NCBI GenBank assembly: GCA_003993805.1
Contig: RSEF01000026.1
Span: 4,729,778 to 4,793,777 of the forward strand
DNA: 64,000 nt
Reading direction: 5' to 3'
Origin: Himantopus leucocephalus
Lineage: Eukaryota; Chordata; Aves; Charadriiformes; Recurvirostridae
The notes under the pieces were generated by a model. It was not told the DNA's origin. It was given only the letters and a program-made list of their open reading frames with translations, and did not search any database. The translations under genes and the position numbers were made by a program. Shown here one piece after another: positions 12,361 to 25,719 of the stretch (the stretch's first letter is position 1; each line of letters starts with the position of its first letter).

Positions 12361-12902
12361 GGCCGAGTATTAAGATGTGAAAGAGGACAGGACGATGGGG
12401 GGGGAAGGATGAAGATGAGAGGTTGTTTGAGAGAGCAGAGATGGAAAGATTGCTAGACTGGCCAGTAGTTCCCCTGTGACCAGATGAGCGCGATTGGCAA
12501 AAAGTAGATGTTCCACAGTAGATAAAAGGAGTCCACCAGAAGGCCTGCGAATGGCCCAGGAACTCAACTGCAGGTCGTAGCTTCATTTCACTGACAGCTG
12601 CGAGTGAAGATGCTGTGAACTGGAGATCAGTTGTGTCTGCTGTCGGGATGTGAGGAGAATTGTTTGACACAGCCAGTCAAGTACGGCCTGCTTTGGACAC
12701 AGCTGCCAATTCTCGGGCAAAGTTTGTTTTACAACTACATTACAATCATCTGCTGGAAATGAATTTTCAGTTGTGCTGTGCAGCAACATCTGGAGTCAGC
12801 CGCCCGCTAACAATGGATTCCACAAACAAGCAGAGAGAGAATGCCCAGGGAGCCGCCCCGCCCTGGGGCCGAGCTGCAGGACCGCAGCCGCAAAACGGGG
12901 GC

Positions 12903-12935
12903 GGGGGGGGGGGGGGNGGGGGGGGGGGGGGGGGG
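12903..12935 (+). repeat. Poly-G run interrupted by one N
   Basis: An uninterrupted G homopolymer with a single N at 12917. The true length is not resolved by the assembly. Such a tract can form G-quadruplex structure on the plus strand. Confidence 0.9.
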
Positions 12936-15900
12936 CAGATGCTAACGCCAGGAAGGCCTTGATCTCAGAGAGATGTAAATTCACTTTCTAAAGCTGCGAA
13001 GTAAATAAAACTTCAGAGACGGAACAGGTTAACTTGAGGGGGGGTGGGAGGGAGGTGTGAAATAGGGGGAACTGATACAGCATCAGCATCTGTACGTGCT
13101 CCTGGCAAGTTAGGAGCCATTGCCCGCAGTACCATTCAATGGTGCAGCGTATCCATCCATAGGGGATCACACTGTATGCCTTTTATTAAAGCCCTATTCA
13201 TGGAATTTTATGATAGCATCTTTTTTGTTTTGGTGAACACGGGAAACGTCAGGTTACAGAGAAAACCTAGAAGATTTGATCTGCATAAACGCTAAATATT
13301 CAAAAATACTTTTAACAGGGACACGTGTATAAATCAGGATCTGACTTACTAGTTCAGAGCACTTAAGGCCTGGGGTTGTTGCCTCTCAATTAGATGGACA
13401 GTAACTAAGCTCAAAGACCTTGTCCTTGTTGCATGTTGCCGAAGAACAATGAATACTTGGGCCACAATATGAACAAAAGCTCAAATCTTTACTCAAACTT
13501 CTATGTGTGTTTTCCACGTTGGGAACCAGATCAATATTTTTTATTTTTTTTAACAAAACCTCAGAAATTCTGAAGTGTGTTACTAAGTATTGGGGTCTAC
13601 TGGCAGGCCTGTACTACCTTTCCAGTCTTCAGGTTTTATTACGGATCCTTTATAGAAAGGCTGTCAAATGCTGTTTGTTCCATTTCCACAAAAGCTTTTT
13701 AGGGCATCATGCTGTACTTGGGGAGGGGACAGAACTGGACCAAGAGCAATACAGTGGGATCAGACTCCAAAGAGCAGCTCCACTCCTTGGACATCAGCTC
13801 TATTTGAGACTAGATTTTCTTTTAAAGTCCCCAAATATCCCACATTTCTGTGATTGATCCATGTACAAAGACAAAGCATTATTGCAATCAATCAGCAATC
13901 TTGAGATTATTTCCTTCTCATTGCTCACCTTACCCATAAGCAAAATTTACACCTGGAAATTGACATCTACTGCCCCACAGTAGCCTGTTGGGGAAAATCA
14001 CTAATTGTTCTACCAACCTGATACTGATAAATCCTACTAATTCCCATGTTCAGTTCTGTCCACTGCTGCTCCTGAGTAATCATCCTACTATTCTGACCTT
14101 TACCTACTCTGGAAGAAACAGCTCAAGTGCCCTCTAGTGTGGTTTCAGAATATCTAGTCCATGCTTTTCCCACTTTTGTAGGACTAAATGAGAGGGTTTG
14201 AATTTGGTTTGAAACATTTTTATAGGTCCATAGAATTTTGTGACATAAGCCACTGTGAAAAATACTTTGACTGAAAAATTGATGGTGATTGTGATATTTT
14301 TGTAGAATTGCCAAATGATAGTTATGGCTAGTTTCACAGGCATGTTACCTGTTTTATCCCCAAAATGCAAAATGGCAAAATTTACTAAACATGTTCGAAT
14401 TTTGCATGACCATTATGTCTGCTTATGGAGTGATGCTGTTGTTGGGTTCTTTTTCTTGATATAAATGTGTTTAGAGCATCAGCATTCTGGGGGGAAAAAA
14501 AAAAAAAAGGTCCTTCTACTTACTTTTTCAGTTTCTTATATTTCCAAACTTTTAATATGTATTTATCAAAGTAAATTTTATTTTTCTTTCTACTACATTT
14601 TTAGTGGCTTTTTGGTCACAATAAAAATTTTCTGAAATGTTCTAGTGATTCTTACCTTTCTTTTTGAATTACTTTCCTAGCTGATTCCACCCTAAGAAAT
14701 TTGGCCCTTTTGAAGCTATTCACAGTCTGAATAACGAACGTGCTTAGATCATCTCAGAGTATATATTTCTGGAAGCTTTCGTGGCTGTGGTGCACAGTCT
14801 TTGAAATAAGCTTCCTGTTTAAGCTAATGCACTTATTTAGCTTCAGCAGTGCACACAACATGAAAGCTAATAGACTCAGGCACCAAATGGGTTTGTTTTT
14901 TCCAAACTGAAGGTAGTAATGGGAAAAGTACAGGCTGTGGACAAATATAATTGTTTCAGACATATTGCAGAGTAGTGAAATTCTCAGAACTGACTTGAAA
15001 GAAATGCCAGATACACAAATACATGTTCTGGTCATACCAATGGTCCATCTACTTTTACTGGTAGCTGCCAGCAAATGCTTAAGAAAACAACTTGAGAATG
15101 TAAGCGTAAGAATAGAGGGAGTATTTTCCTCGTATTAGCCTTCTGGAATTCAGTAATGTTTGCTTTAAGAAGAAGAACAGGAAAAGAAAATTTGGAGTGA
15201 GAATTGTGGAAATAAAGGACAGCCCGAACTATCCAGCTGTGGAATGATTTCAAAGGAAAAGTCCTGTCATTTGGCTCATCTTTACACAAACAAATTTAAA
15301 CACAAGAACTGGGTGTCTCAAATTCTCCTCTACAGTCCACAGATGGTAATGAAACTCCAATACCTTTTTCCCCATTTTTCCTAACCACTTCATCCTGCTC
15401 CGTTCTTAGTGGCCTTTTCTATGACTTCTGAGACCTGGGAAAATGTAAAAGTCTATTTAAAACACTGGCAACCTTCCAACCAGCAGGAGCAGCTGTGGCG
15501 AGGATCGTCAGCTCTCCCTGACAGAAATTTTCTCTTGTTGTACACATACAATATCACAGTATGATTGCATCAATATATTTCCTTCAAATTCTGTTTCATA
15601 TCTTTTTATCCTTAGCCTTATATACCTTCTTTCCCCTGAACTCCTGCATACGCTCCATTTTCATGTTGTATATGTGTCTGTGTGCCAATATGGCCTTTGC
15701 AGTAATATTTTCCCCTCACATCCTTGTGTATCTGTTTATGCATACATTTTTGCCTACCCTGTAGTTTCTTTGAGTTCAGAAATAAGTGAATCCCCAAACC
15801 ATGGGAATTTTAACCATCTTGAAAAGTCAGCTAGTAACTAATTCTGAAGACAATTTAGACATGAGTCCTCTTTGTAAAATGTGTGTTCTGATAACTGGGA

Positions 15901-18172
15901 GTCTTTTGAGAAACAGCCCAGCTACCATAGAATCACACAGTTGGTGGTGGTATACCAACATTACTGCTGAATAATTTTTAAACTTTCATTAAAACAGGCT
16001 GGATTTTTCCCCTGGCTTCTTTGGCTCTTCTTAAAACATCTGCTTCATCAAAATTCCCTTTTTTAAAGGGAATTCTGAGCAATTCACGTCTGAGACTAAA
16101 GTTCCCCTTTTGTTTTCTAGCTTCGTGCCTATGAGTAGTTCCCACAATGTGCCTCGTTCTTGTCATTTTTGTAACTATTCAACTCTATTTTTTGTCTTGT
16201 CTTCAGTGGTAAGTCTTTGCATCAATCTGTTTATATGACTGTTATGCATAATGGCTTTCTCTTCATTCTTCTGACATGCCTGAAATTGGCATGAATTGTG
16301 ACATTTTCAAGCCAGAAGCAGAAGTGCAGTGTTCCAGGAGGCATGTGAACAGAAGAGCAAATTGGTTTCTGTCATGATCGGAATAAAGATCCATATGAAA
16401 CAGGACCAACCTAGTAAAGTATGTCTGAGCACTGCTGTGATTTTCCTTTACCACGCTGCGAATATTTCAACTTAACAGTCTGTGGAGAGTGCTTCTTACG
16501 GGGGTTAGTAGGAATTGGGGAAGGGGAGGAGGGTTATAAAACTCAGTGAAGTTTTGTATACTTAAGTATACAATAGTGATTATAGACATGGGCAAATCTG
16601 ACTTAGCTTGAAAAAGGAAATTTTGATCTTAGTGGCAGGTTCTTGAGAAAAATATCAGTCACTATTAGCACCTGACTTCAGTCTTAAAATCAAAAGTACT
16701 TGGCTATTCTACCCAGATACATGAACACTTGAACACCTTTATGAGTTGCCAAATAGATCTGAATTTGTATGAGTAGGTTTGCTCTGGAAGGACATTTTGT
16801 ACATCTCTAACATGCTAGCAGTTGTTACAGATGAAACAACTTTTATAAATAGGACAAGAATAGCTTTAGGAGTTCCCTTCTCAGTTCATCTGCTTCCTAG
16901 CAAATGTCTATGGAAGATGCATGCAAAACTCAGCACCATTTCATTTTATTTGAGAAGCGAGCATTTACATGACAGAATGAAGCTCGTATTGGACCTCTCC
17001 CTTCTATTTTGTCCTTGCAAAGGAGTAACTCAGGGTAAAATTCAGAAAACCTATTTAGACTCTTTAGTCCGTGACTGAAGTTCTGTGCCTCAGCAACAGC
17101 TCATCCTGCAGCAGTACTTATATTCAATTGGTGCTTAGACTCTGGACCACAAAGTTCCCACAACATTCATAGTGCACGTAAAGAAGTTGCCCAGTCAGAG
17201 GAGCGGCGTCTTAGCTCTGCCTATACCCCCAGAAGACCTACCAAGTAGGCATGCTCTGAAGACGCCTTGTATGTGTAAAAACTATTGAAGTCAACGTGCA
17301 GCCCAGCAGAGAAATCCTCTGTGAGCGAGGAGGAGAAAAGCACTCCTGTTGCCAGGCTTTCACACAGCTAACGTGAGCCACGCTATTGGAAGTGGAGCCA
17401 TTACCATTATGTAGCCTGTAGAACAGATTAAATAGCAGAGAAATCTTCCCAAAAAATAATAAAACCATTTACCGTAAACTTGTCGGATTGAAGATCCCTT
17501 GCAACAGAAACCGAAACTTCTCTTAGATAACTGAACTCTGTGTCCGAATATTCTTCTAATACAACACAGGCAGAGTTTTTCGGTGCCAAGAGAAAAATTA
17601 CATTTCATAGTAAGGGTATAGAGCAGGCAACTTGGTGGTTGCCCAGATATAACACTAACCAAATGCTACTACTGGTGTAGCTTTTTTAATCCAAATATTG
17701 TTTGTCTGTTTGTTTTAAAAGCTGCCTGTCTTGATTGAAAGCCATCAAGCACTCAGTGAAACAGAAGAAAACAGGGCTTACTAGACTTTTTCAGTTCCCT
17801 TGTTTTCTTCTATTTAACCAACAAAAAGAATAAATTTACATTAAGACAATAAGCAATGCGTGTTCAGATATCCATCTGTCTTGGTTTTTAGTGAGCCTTT
17901 CTCTGTAATACTGAGCACCTGCTACACACAGTTCATACATTATCTTCTGCTGGTGTCATTACATAGTGAACTCAAAAAAATGTCTAAACTTCCATCAGTT
18001 CCTAGCTTAAAGCAGTTCTGAGGAAGCAAACACTGCTCTTCAAGGACTTCTGATGTCTGCTGGGCTACCCCACCCACCATCATAATGAGATGCAAGCCCT
18101 GCAAGTGCTACTCAGTCCCTGCTACTATAGTCTTCATCATCTGTTGCTGGAATGATTAGGCCAGCAGGTATA

Positions 18173-18256
18173 ATCTGAACTGAAACCAGAATAGAAACTG
18201 GTTTCCATTCTAATAGAAACTCAGAAACCAGGTAGATCTGAACGGAAACCAGAATA
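18173..18256 (+). repeat. Two 21-bp near-identical copies
   Basis: The 21-base unit at 18173-18193 recurs at 18236-18256 with one mismatch (T to G). About 42 bases separate the copies and contain related AGAAAC and AAACC words. This looks like a small decayed local duplication. No function is apparent. Confidence 0.8.
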
Positions 18257-21200
18257 TCTGTTCGTGGGAGCATGCCAGGCAATACATCACTCATTCGTTC
18301 CCCAGGAGCTGACCCAACTTACAGAACTCGCTGGTGGAACTGTTATTTCTCATCACGTTACAAATCATCGCTGTCCTTTATGTCAGTAAAGTGAAATGCA
18401 GAAAATATGTGGCACGTTTCACCACGCAGTTCTCTTATTTCACATTCCAGTCTTGATGCATTTTTGAAGGACCACAGAAATGTGTAGTTTAAAACCTGTC
18501 TAGTAAACTTCCTTGATCCTGAGGCATACGCTTTGAATTTGAGTAACTTTCTTTTTTCCGTTGTCCTTTGGAACAGTTTCCTTTTCCTACTTGGCTCAAA
18601 CAATTTTCAAATCAAGACAGCAGCAACAGCACGTTCCACCCTGCGATGCAGATTGTGAGTCGAGGCCTTTGGGACCTCCGTGCTGACTGGATGAAATTAC
18701 ATGTGCCCGCAGGGCAATTGCCCCAGGGGTGTTCCTGGAACGGCTAGCAATGCTTGCAGTACCATACAGTACCCTGAATTTCTGCTGTTGAGTCACAGTA
18801 CAGGAACCCTGTTACTTTCCAGGCAAAGAGCATAACTGCACACTCTCCCCTACATCATGGCATACAGTGCAGAGATTAGCAGAGCATTTTCTAGGCTTTC
18901 TCTAATAAACAGTCCCAGACCACTATGAAGTAAGTCACTCTTAGACCCTTTGTTATGTATTAGATTTTAATTCCCTAAAGAGAAGAACAGATTTACATGG
19001 GAGTAAACCACAAGGCTGAGCTAGGACAAGTACTCAAGAACTTTCAGTTCTGGGATCACTCCAGTAGCCCAGTCTCTGCGGCAAATCTCCACTTTCATGC
19101 TGGGCCTCACGGTGGTTGTGATATGTGCCTCACAGACCTGTGAAAGCATCCTGAGCCCAGAATAAATGAACATACAAAAGCCAAAAGCTCTGGAAAAACA
19201 GCCTTTTCATGTGTCACTGGGCGTTAAAACCAAGAAGCACTGGCAGTACCTCAAGGCATTCAGTCTGCAAGAATGAGGGTTATAATGTCAGTCCTTCACA
19301 CTCAGACGCCTGTAAATACAGGAGAAAAGTACACGTGCAAATACGCATCCACTTCTTGGTATATGCAGTCCAAGAAGAATTTGCAGAGTCCATAAAAGAC
19401 AGAGTTGTGCTATCGTGTGCTGTCCTTCCCTACTACACTCTTTTATTTGTACTTACGTCACATTCTCCACCACGGCCAGTACAACATATTTGAATGATAA
19501 AGTGAATTTTTAAGGCTTGATGCTGGGGCCATATTCTTTGCGTTGCCTGAATGTTACCTGACTTTGACACTATGAGAATGTCTTTTAGGATATTATAGTC
19601 TTGGAGTATTAAAATCTTACTTTATAATGAGATGTACAGGTAAGGATCTATCTATTCTTTTTCAAGCAGTGCATACAGCAAGGTTACTACTTTCTACCTT
19701 GTGGTACTTTTAGTTTCAAAGTGAAAAGCAGCACACTGATTTTGGAGGGATAGGGTTCAGGTTGAACAGGGCATTCTTATTAGCGGTGGAAAGAATGCTA
19801 AGGCACAATTATTTTTTAGCATGCCACGTATTAAACCTTGAGCTACAGTTTTGATAACCTGTTTTTCCTTAGTATTTTCCCGCTAGCCCAGGTTTCCTGG
19901 GAAACAAAGCATCTCCTTACTCTTCTTCCACGGAAATGAAACCAAATTAAAACATTTCATGCGTGTTTGTTACATTTTATCTTAGATAGTTCATGGACCT
20001 ATCAATGTCAACTGCCCAGAACATGCTGCTGCTTAATGGGCAGCAGAAACAACTAAACTTGCTTTTTGTAACAGTCACTTCTTGTCCACGGGCAACATTA
20101 ACCAGGGACAAAGTTTCATTTCTGAGCAGTGATTCGTTTCATCCCAAGTCAAGGAAACGCTTGATTTCTGAGAACTGGATGTTGCGATGGCAAAAATGTG
20201 TGAAAGGGGCCCTTCACCAGCATGCAAGCCAACTCCAGCTTCTATTACATATGTTTGTCTCCTTTGATTTTCTAGAGGGGAGCGCATTCTTTTAAGTTAA
20301 AGATGACGGTAGATATGATATGGAACCTTATTTCTGTTCCTCCTTTGGCTGGGGAAAATTTAGTGGAAATGTTCCTTCAGAACACATGTAGCCATGCCTA
20401 AGAGGCTGTGCATGCTGTGACTGTTTACATGATCCAGCAATCTTTCTGCAGACATGCCCCGTTCACTGAACTCACACACGGGATGGTCATTTGTATTGGT
20501 ATTAAGGACCACTCATCTGCACTTTGCAGAGGAACTTACCTTAGTAGGAAGAGCTGCGGAATCAAAGCGGAAGTGTGCAACTCACATAATTGGAAATCTA
20601 CCCGAGTAGAGAGAAATCAGGCCCAAAGAGCAGAAGGAATCTGCAAAGAGAGTATATTAACTGGTAATCGGATGAATACCTCTCATTTGTTTAGCAGAGA
20701 GCTGGGAGAGAACTCAAAAAGCCAAACTGGGACTGCAAGCTGCTTACTGGGAGAGAACAGAGAAGAAAATGAGGTATTCTTCTACCCCCATTCCCATTTT
20801 GGCCATTTAGGGGAGATGCTAGAAATCATACCTGGATCATGCTTGCTGTAGAAATTAAGTAGTTTACAGGGTTCTGTGATTTTGCAGACTTGCAATGCTT
20901 TTTCTGAAAAGCAGCTTTCAGAGATAGGCCAGGAATTGAAGCACAGGAAATGCTGGGCACTCCTAAAAAGAGAAAACCAGGCCACTGCAGGTGTCATGGG
21001 ATCCAACCATAGTTCTCAACAGCCTTGTGTAAGCTTTGCAGACTGGTCTGTCATGCAAGTTCCTGACGCAAAGCAAGTAAATATGTTTTAAAAAATTAAA
21101 AAGCATGGAAGGAAACAAAGGAGCAGACTATTTTCTCAGCCAGTTGGAGAAGCACAGTCCCTTCTGACCTCCTTTGTAGTCCAGGGAGCAATTCCTGAGC

Positions 21201-22783
21201 TGCATTCTGAGACAGAGGCAGCGTTGCCAGGCCAAGCATTTCAGCAATTACTCAGTGGAAATGGAAAGAGCAATACAGATGCCAATGGTGTGATGCAAGT
21301 TTCATTGTCCCTGTCAGAATGGGAGTCCATTATGGTTTCTGGGCTGTTTGCTTGGAATTTAATGTCAGTTGTAGTTCCATGTAAATCACACATCTAAGCC
21401 AGGAAATAAGATTATTTTTTTTTTAAGGGAGCTCCTCCTCATTCCTTGGCCTGTGCTTCTCTGAAGGGCTATTCTGGACCTTGAACGGGAGCTTAGCATG
21501 CATAGAAAGAGCTGAGAAACAGGAAACCTGAACAATCCGCTGCAGAGATAAGAAGCACGCATATGAAAGTTTTGCTGTTCATAAAGCATAAAACTGGAAT
21601 CATCGTAGGTGCATGCTTGTAAAACCCTTAGGAAACAGTTGAACACCAGAAAGAAATACGAATACTGTGCCCTCCTCATCTCTCAGATGTTAGGGTTAGC
21701 AGAGAACAATTTGGAAGACAATGAAAAACAGAGGAAGAGCAGGTGAGACCTAGAAGAACAGTAAAATTCATGCCAGTAGGGATACATTTTAAATGTTTTA
21801 ATTCTGAAGTCTGTTTAGGGATGATCTTTATGGGATTAAAACCTCAGGCTTTCTTCTAGTAATTGAAATTAAACAGCACTTGCCCAAGTAAGGATAGTTT
21901 CTTATCCATCTACTATTACAAACAAAAATGATACCATATGTTTAGCAGTATCTAAGTATCTAGTGCTACAGTTGGATAACACTTCTTTCAAATGTTTCCC
22001 AGCATGCTCTGCAATGAGAAAATAACCAAAACCAAATGGTATTTGCCCCAGAATCTGCATAATTGTAAATCTAACTGCAAAGAAATTTCCAGGTTAGATA
22101 GCTGCTACAAATACGCATATGCTTGTTTCACCTAAGATAGACTATGCAAGAACCTATGGAGGAAAGGAAACTTTGATAATATGAGGCTTTTTAATATATA
22201 AAGCAATACAACCCATGGATTTTGAAGCTGGACGTGTTCAAGATGGAAATAAAATGTCCGTCCAGACAGCAAACACGACTAACCAGCGCAGCTCATGAAA
22301 TAACGCTGTGAGTTGTGTACCAACTGAATGTTTACCTCACAACTTGATAATCCTGTCAACAAAAATATTAGGAGCTCCCTTTTTCCTTAATTATATTGAT
22401 TTGTTCCATAATGGCCTCTGAAACGAAAATGTTTATCACCTTTGTAGTTATTCTCAGAGATCTCTTCGCGGGTAGAAAACCTGGAAATCGCAACCGTTAT
22501 CGTGATAAAGGTCGGGGCCGCGTCGCCACTGACCGCCAGAGACGAGCGGAGGCGGTGAGGCCGAGAAAGAGGGGCGGTCCCCGGGGAGCGATCAATACGC
22601 GCGATCTGAGCGGAGCCCCGCGTACGCGCAGTGCGGCGGCGGCCCGAGCCCGCCGCGACCGCCGGCGCTGCCACTCGCCACCGGGGCGCGGGGGACAGAC
22701 GCCCCCGGACCGCCCCCGCCGCCGCCGCCGCCGCCGCCCCTCCCCCCCGCCCGGCCCGGGCCGCCTGCGGCGGGCGGCGCGCG

Positions 22784-22800
22784 CCACCAGAGGGCGCTGC
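22784..22800 (+). promoter_or_regulatory. CTCF-type motif, forward
   Basis: CCACCAGAGGGCGCTGC matches the CTCF core (CCACCAGGGGGCGCT) with one G-to-A change. The motif is on the plus strand. It lies inside CpG island 2, upstream of TSPAN2. Confidence 0.7.
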
Positions 22801-22806
22801 CGCGCG

Positions 22807-22818
22807 CAAGATGGCGCG
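22807..22818 (+). promoter_or_regulatory. YY1-type motif
   Basis: CAAGATGGCGCG closely matches the YY1 promoter motif AAGATGGCGGC. A second GATGGCGGC lies at about 22876-22884, both on the plus strand. Because YY1 sites are oriented and promoter-proximal, they hint at rightward transcription. Confidence 0.5.
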
Positions 22819-22885
22819 GGGGCGCGGGGCCCGCGCGCGCCGCGGGGGTGGGGTGGGGGCGCGGGGCCCGCGCGGTGATGGCGGC

Positions 22886-22902
22886 GGGGGGGGNGGGGGG
22901 GG
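22886..22902 (+). repeat. Poly-G run with single N
   Basis: A G homopolymer with one N at 22894, inside CpG island 2. Its length is unresolved. Confidence 0.9.
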
Positions 22903-23686
22903 AGGCGGAGCTGCGGGGACCGCCGGCTTCGGCCCGGCCTGGCCGTCGAGGGGCCGGGGGGGGTCGGGCCCGGGAGGAGCGAGGGGTCCGACCGAGGCGG
23001 CAGCAACGGAGAGCGGAGGGGATCCCGACTCCGCACCCCTCGGGGGTCTCCGGAGGGCCGGTGGCAGCGCAGCTCCCGGTTGTGCCGCCTCACCGTGCGT
23101 GAGGGCGGACGGGGCACCGCGGGACGACGCTGTGCAGCGCTTCCCGCAGCAGCCGGGAACTAGGCGGTGAAAAGCAGGAGGTGGGGATTCGGGTGGGACA
23201 GGGTGGGAAAAAGGGCATCATCCGGGCGCCGCGCTCCCTGCCGCTGCCGCCCGTAAGCGTTTCTCTCGTCTTCATCTGCACCTTCTGCGGAGTGGCTGTG
23301 CAGTCACTTCATTAAATGGCTGTCCTGCCTAAATGGGACTTCTGTGGCCGTTACGGGAGCACCGCTGAACCGAGCGAGGAGATGGCTCTCCCCCCAGAGT
23401 GAAGGCCCCTTCCCCCCCGCAGCTCCTGCCCCGGCACTCGCCCAGGTTCTCCCGTCGCCCCCCGGAATCTGTTTTAGTATCACCAGCTCACAATGAGCTC
23501 CAGTTAAAAAAAAAAAAAAAATACTTTTCTGAAAGACCACATTTAATTTTAATCTTGGTTAGTGCTACCCAACATAAAGGCAAGGGGAACCGAGATCTTC
23601 CTCCTCTCGGCTGCAGGCACGTACCGTAACCATCCCCGCCATGCAGAGCACACTCTGAGTAGGTGAGACAAACCAGGGCTCACAGG

Positions 23687-23694
23687 TGACGTCA
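23687..23694. promoter_or_regulatory. Consensus CRE palindrome TGACGTCA
   Basis: A full 8-base cAMP-response element in GGTGACGTCAGCTG context, about 2.6 kb upstream of the TSPAN2 ATG. CREB and ATF proteins bind this motif. One perfect 8-mer can occur by chance, so function is unproven. Confidence 0.35.
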
Positions 23695-24291
23695 GCTGCC
23701 CGGGATGGTGCGGGGAGACGTGCGGCAGAGCTCGGGAGAGACCATCCCGCCGCCCAGTTCATGGGCCACCCAGCAGCGCTGTGGATACTAATTCAGGCAG
23801 AGCCGCCTGCTGCCTTCCACTGTTGCTTACTCGTCTGTCTCCTAGATGAAAAGCTTTTATCGACAGCTACATTAAAACCCAAATGTGAATTTCATTTGTT
23901 GCCCTTGGAACCTGGGTCGCAATTTGCAACAATAGAAATTTGCAAATACTGATTATTCAAATCCAGATTTTTGTTTTTAAATTGAAAAAAAAAAGGGGGT
24001 CAATTTTCTTCATGGCTTCCTGTTACTGAAAACTTCCTGTAACTCTTAGGAGCAGGCTTCATGAGATCCAGATATTGAGGACTCTAAAAATCCTGCCCAG
24101 AGCTGTGTGAGATATTGTGGAGCTCTAAAGGGACATTTTTTTCAAGATGATCTTTTGTTCTGCTTTGAAGAAGAAGACCCATTCTGTGCTACAGGACCTC
24201 TACAAGAACTTGGGCTTAAGAGGCATTGTGAGGGGAGTGGGACCAAGACTGGAGTTCGCAGGCTAACATTTTGTGCACAGGCTGTTTGCTG

Positions 24292-24315
24292 CCCCCCCCC
24301 CCCCCCCCCCCCCCN
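24292..24315 (+). repeat. Poly-C run ending in single N
   Basis: A run of 23 C followed by one N at 24315. Its length is unresolved by the assembly. Confidence 0.9.
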
Positions 24316-25719
24316 CTGGGAACACATTTTAGAGAAAGAAAAATGCAGCAGCATTTAGCTAATCACCAGTTCTGGAATGCTTTTGAGAGAAGAATAATCA
24401 CAAAAAGATTGAATGAAGTCCACATCGAGTGATCTCACCATTCCTGAATACAGTGAAAAGAGCTAGACAAGAGAACATGCTCCTGTCACCATGAATGACT
24501 TCCTTCTGGAAGCGGTGGAATATTAACATAAACGTACCTGCAACAACAAATGCCCAGAAAAGCCTCACCCCGTAGAGCAGAATATCAAACTGATGCAACT
24601 ATTCACGACACCAGTTGAAACTGCTACCTGAAAAGAGCAAAACCTTCCTGACAAATTTAGCGTCAGTTCAACTGGATTTCATTCACTGCAAGAATTATGT
24701 AGCAAGGAGACCTACTACTTAGGAAGGCTGAATGCTCCATTTCTAAACTTTTAGAGAAAACTAGCATGAAGATTACCAGGGAAGTGGAGAAGCCTGATAA
24801 AAGACTTTTTCAAAAACTATCTATTTTGCCGTCATAAGCCAATGCAAAACTGCTCCCCCTTTTAGACTTTTTATTGCTTCAAATGTATTGGGGGATGATG
24901 AAGTCTTTTCCTACTGTTTGATACATCTCATTGTCATTAAGTTATTTTGTCTATTCAAATGGATTCATGTTGTTGTTACTTTAGATGGAATACACTGGAC
25001 CTGGTAGGTCACTACCATTTAGCACAGCATCACTTCGAAGCAGAAAAGGGAAATGGCAGGGTTTTGCTTTGCGTCATCAGGTAGGTTGAATGTTTCTTTT
25101 AAAAAAACCTAATAAAGTGTATTTCATTGCAAATGGAGCAAGAGATTCTTAATAAAATTCTGTCGCTGCAGTTCAAATAAACTATTTGGGATGATTTTCC
25201 CAAAATGCTGCCAGGCTTTAAAGCAGCTGAAAATGAGCAGCAAAGTGCGCGAAAATAGAAACCACCTCCAACATCCTTCAGTATTACTGGATCATTAGAT
25301 GAGTGTAATTGCATTTGAAATAACGAGACCCGAGCATCTTTCCCTACGCCTTTTTGCATGGTCTCCATACACACCTTGGGAAAAAAATTATTCTAAACAT
25401 GAAAACACTCTGGATAGGTAAAACTGCAGAGTTACTTTAATACAGCACAAAACGGGAAATAAATGCTTTATTCGTTAAACGTCGAGAGGAAATGTTTAAC
25501 ACAGAAAACACACTTCTCAAGAGAACCTACTTTACCTTGTGCGCCCTCGTCAACGTCCCGCAGGCAGCCCCAGACTCAGATTTTCTGAACACTGTGAAAG
25601 AAAACAGCAGCTGAAAAAAAATTGTAAGAGGAGAGAGATCTAAGATTTCGACAGCAGAGCCGGTATTTCTGGTGAAGTCTTGAGAGCAAAAGTGGAAGCT
25701 TTAGAGACTGGAGAATGAG

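Larger units (their letters stand above)
12400..22480. other. Gene-free intergenic stretch between NGF and TSPAN2
   Basis: About 10 kb without a recognisable gene, RNA gene or transposon. The longest open frames (about 100-150 codons) show no family motif or signal peptide followed by a domain. Small features inside it, the G run at 12.9 kb and the split repeat at 18.2 kb, are listed separately. An A run lies near 14493-14508. Confidence 0.55.
22500..23250. promoter_or_regulatory. Orphan CpG island 2 with CTCF and YY1 motifs
   Basis: A sharp CpG-dense block, including a (CCG)n run at about 22718-22741, lies 3 kb upstream of the TSPAN2 start codon. It carries a near-consensus CTCF site and YY1-type motifs, listed separately. 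YY1 motifs typically sit just downstream of start sites in TATA-less promoters, so this island looks like a genuine promoter or boundary. No coding exon with a known domain is visible in it. It could be an alternative upstream TSPAN2 promoter or a divergent non-coding transcript. Confidence 0.6.
23260..25700. other. Non-coding flank between CpG island 2 and TSPAN2 promoter
   Basis: No gene is recognised. It contains a poly-A run at about 23506-23521, a perfect CRE palindrome at 23687 and a long C run at 24292. The sequence becomes AT-rich from 23.9 kb to 25.5 kb. Confidence 0.5.

Noticed and set aside
11474..12670. Open frame of 398 codons on the minus strand and several long frames on both strands
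   Set aside because: They coincide with CpG island 1 and consist largely of Ala, Arg, Gly, Pro and Ser. Stop codons are rare in such DNA, and no domain, splice logic or conservation cue is visible.
15926..15945. 'catagaatcacacag', similar to a CR1 end
   Set aside because: Only about 15 bases match; the flank does not continue as CR1.
20408..20851. 147-codon plus-strand frame
   Set aside because: No signal peptide, domain, repeat or splice context; consistent with chance in non-coding DNA.
22497..23117. Long frames in both strands of CpG island 2
   Set aside because: Composition artefact, and some pass through an unresolved N in a G run.
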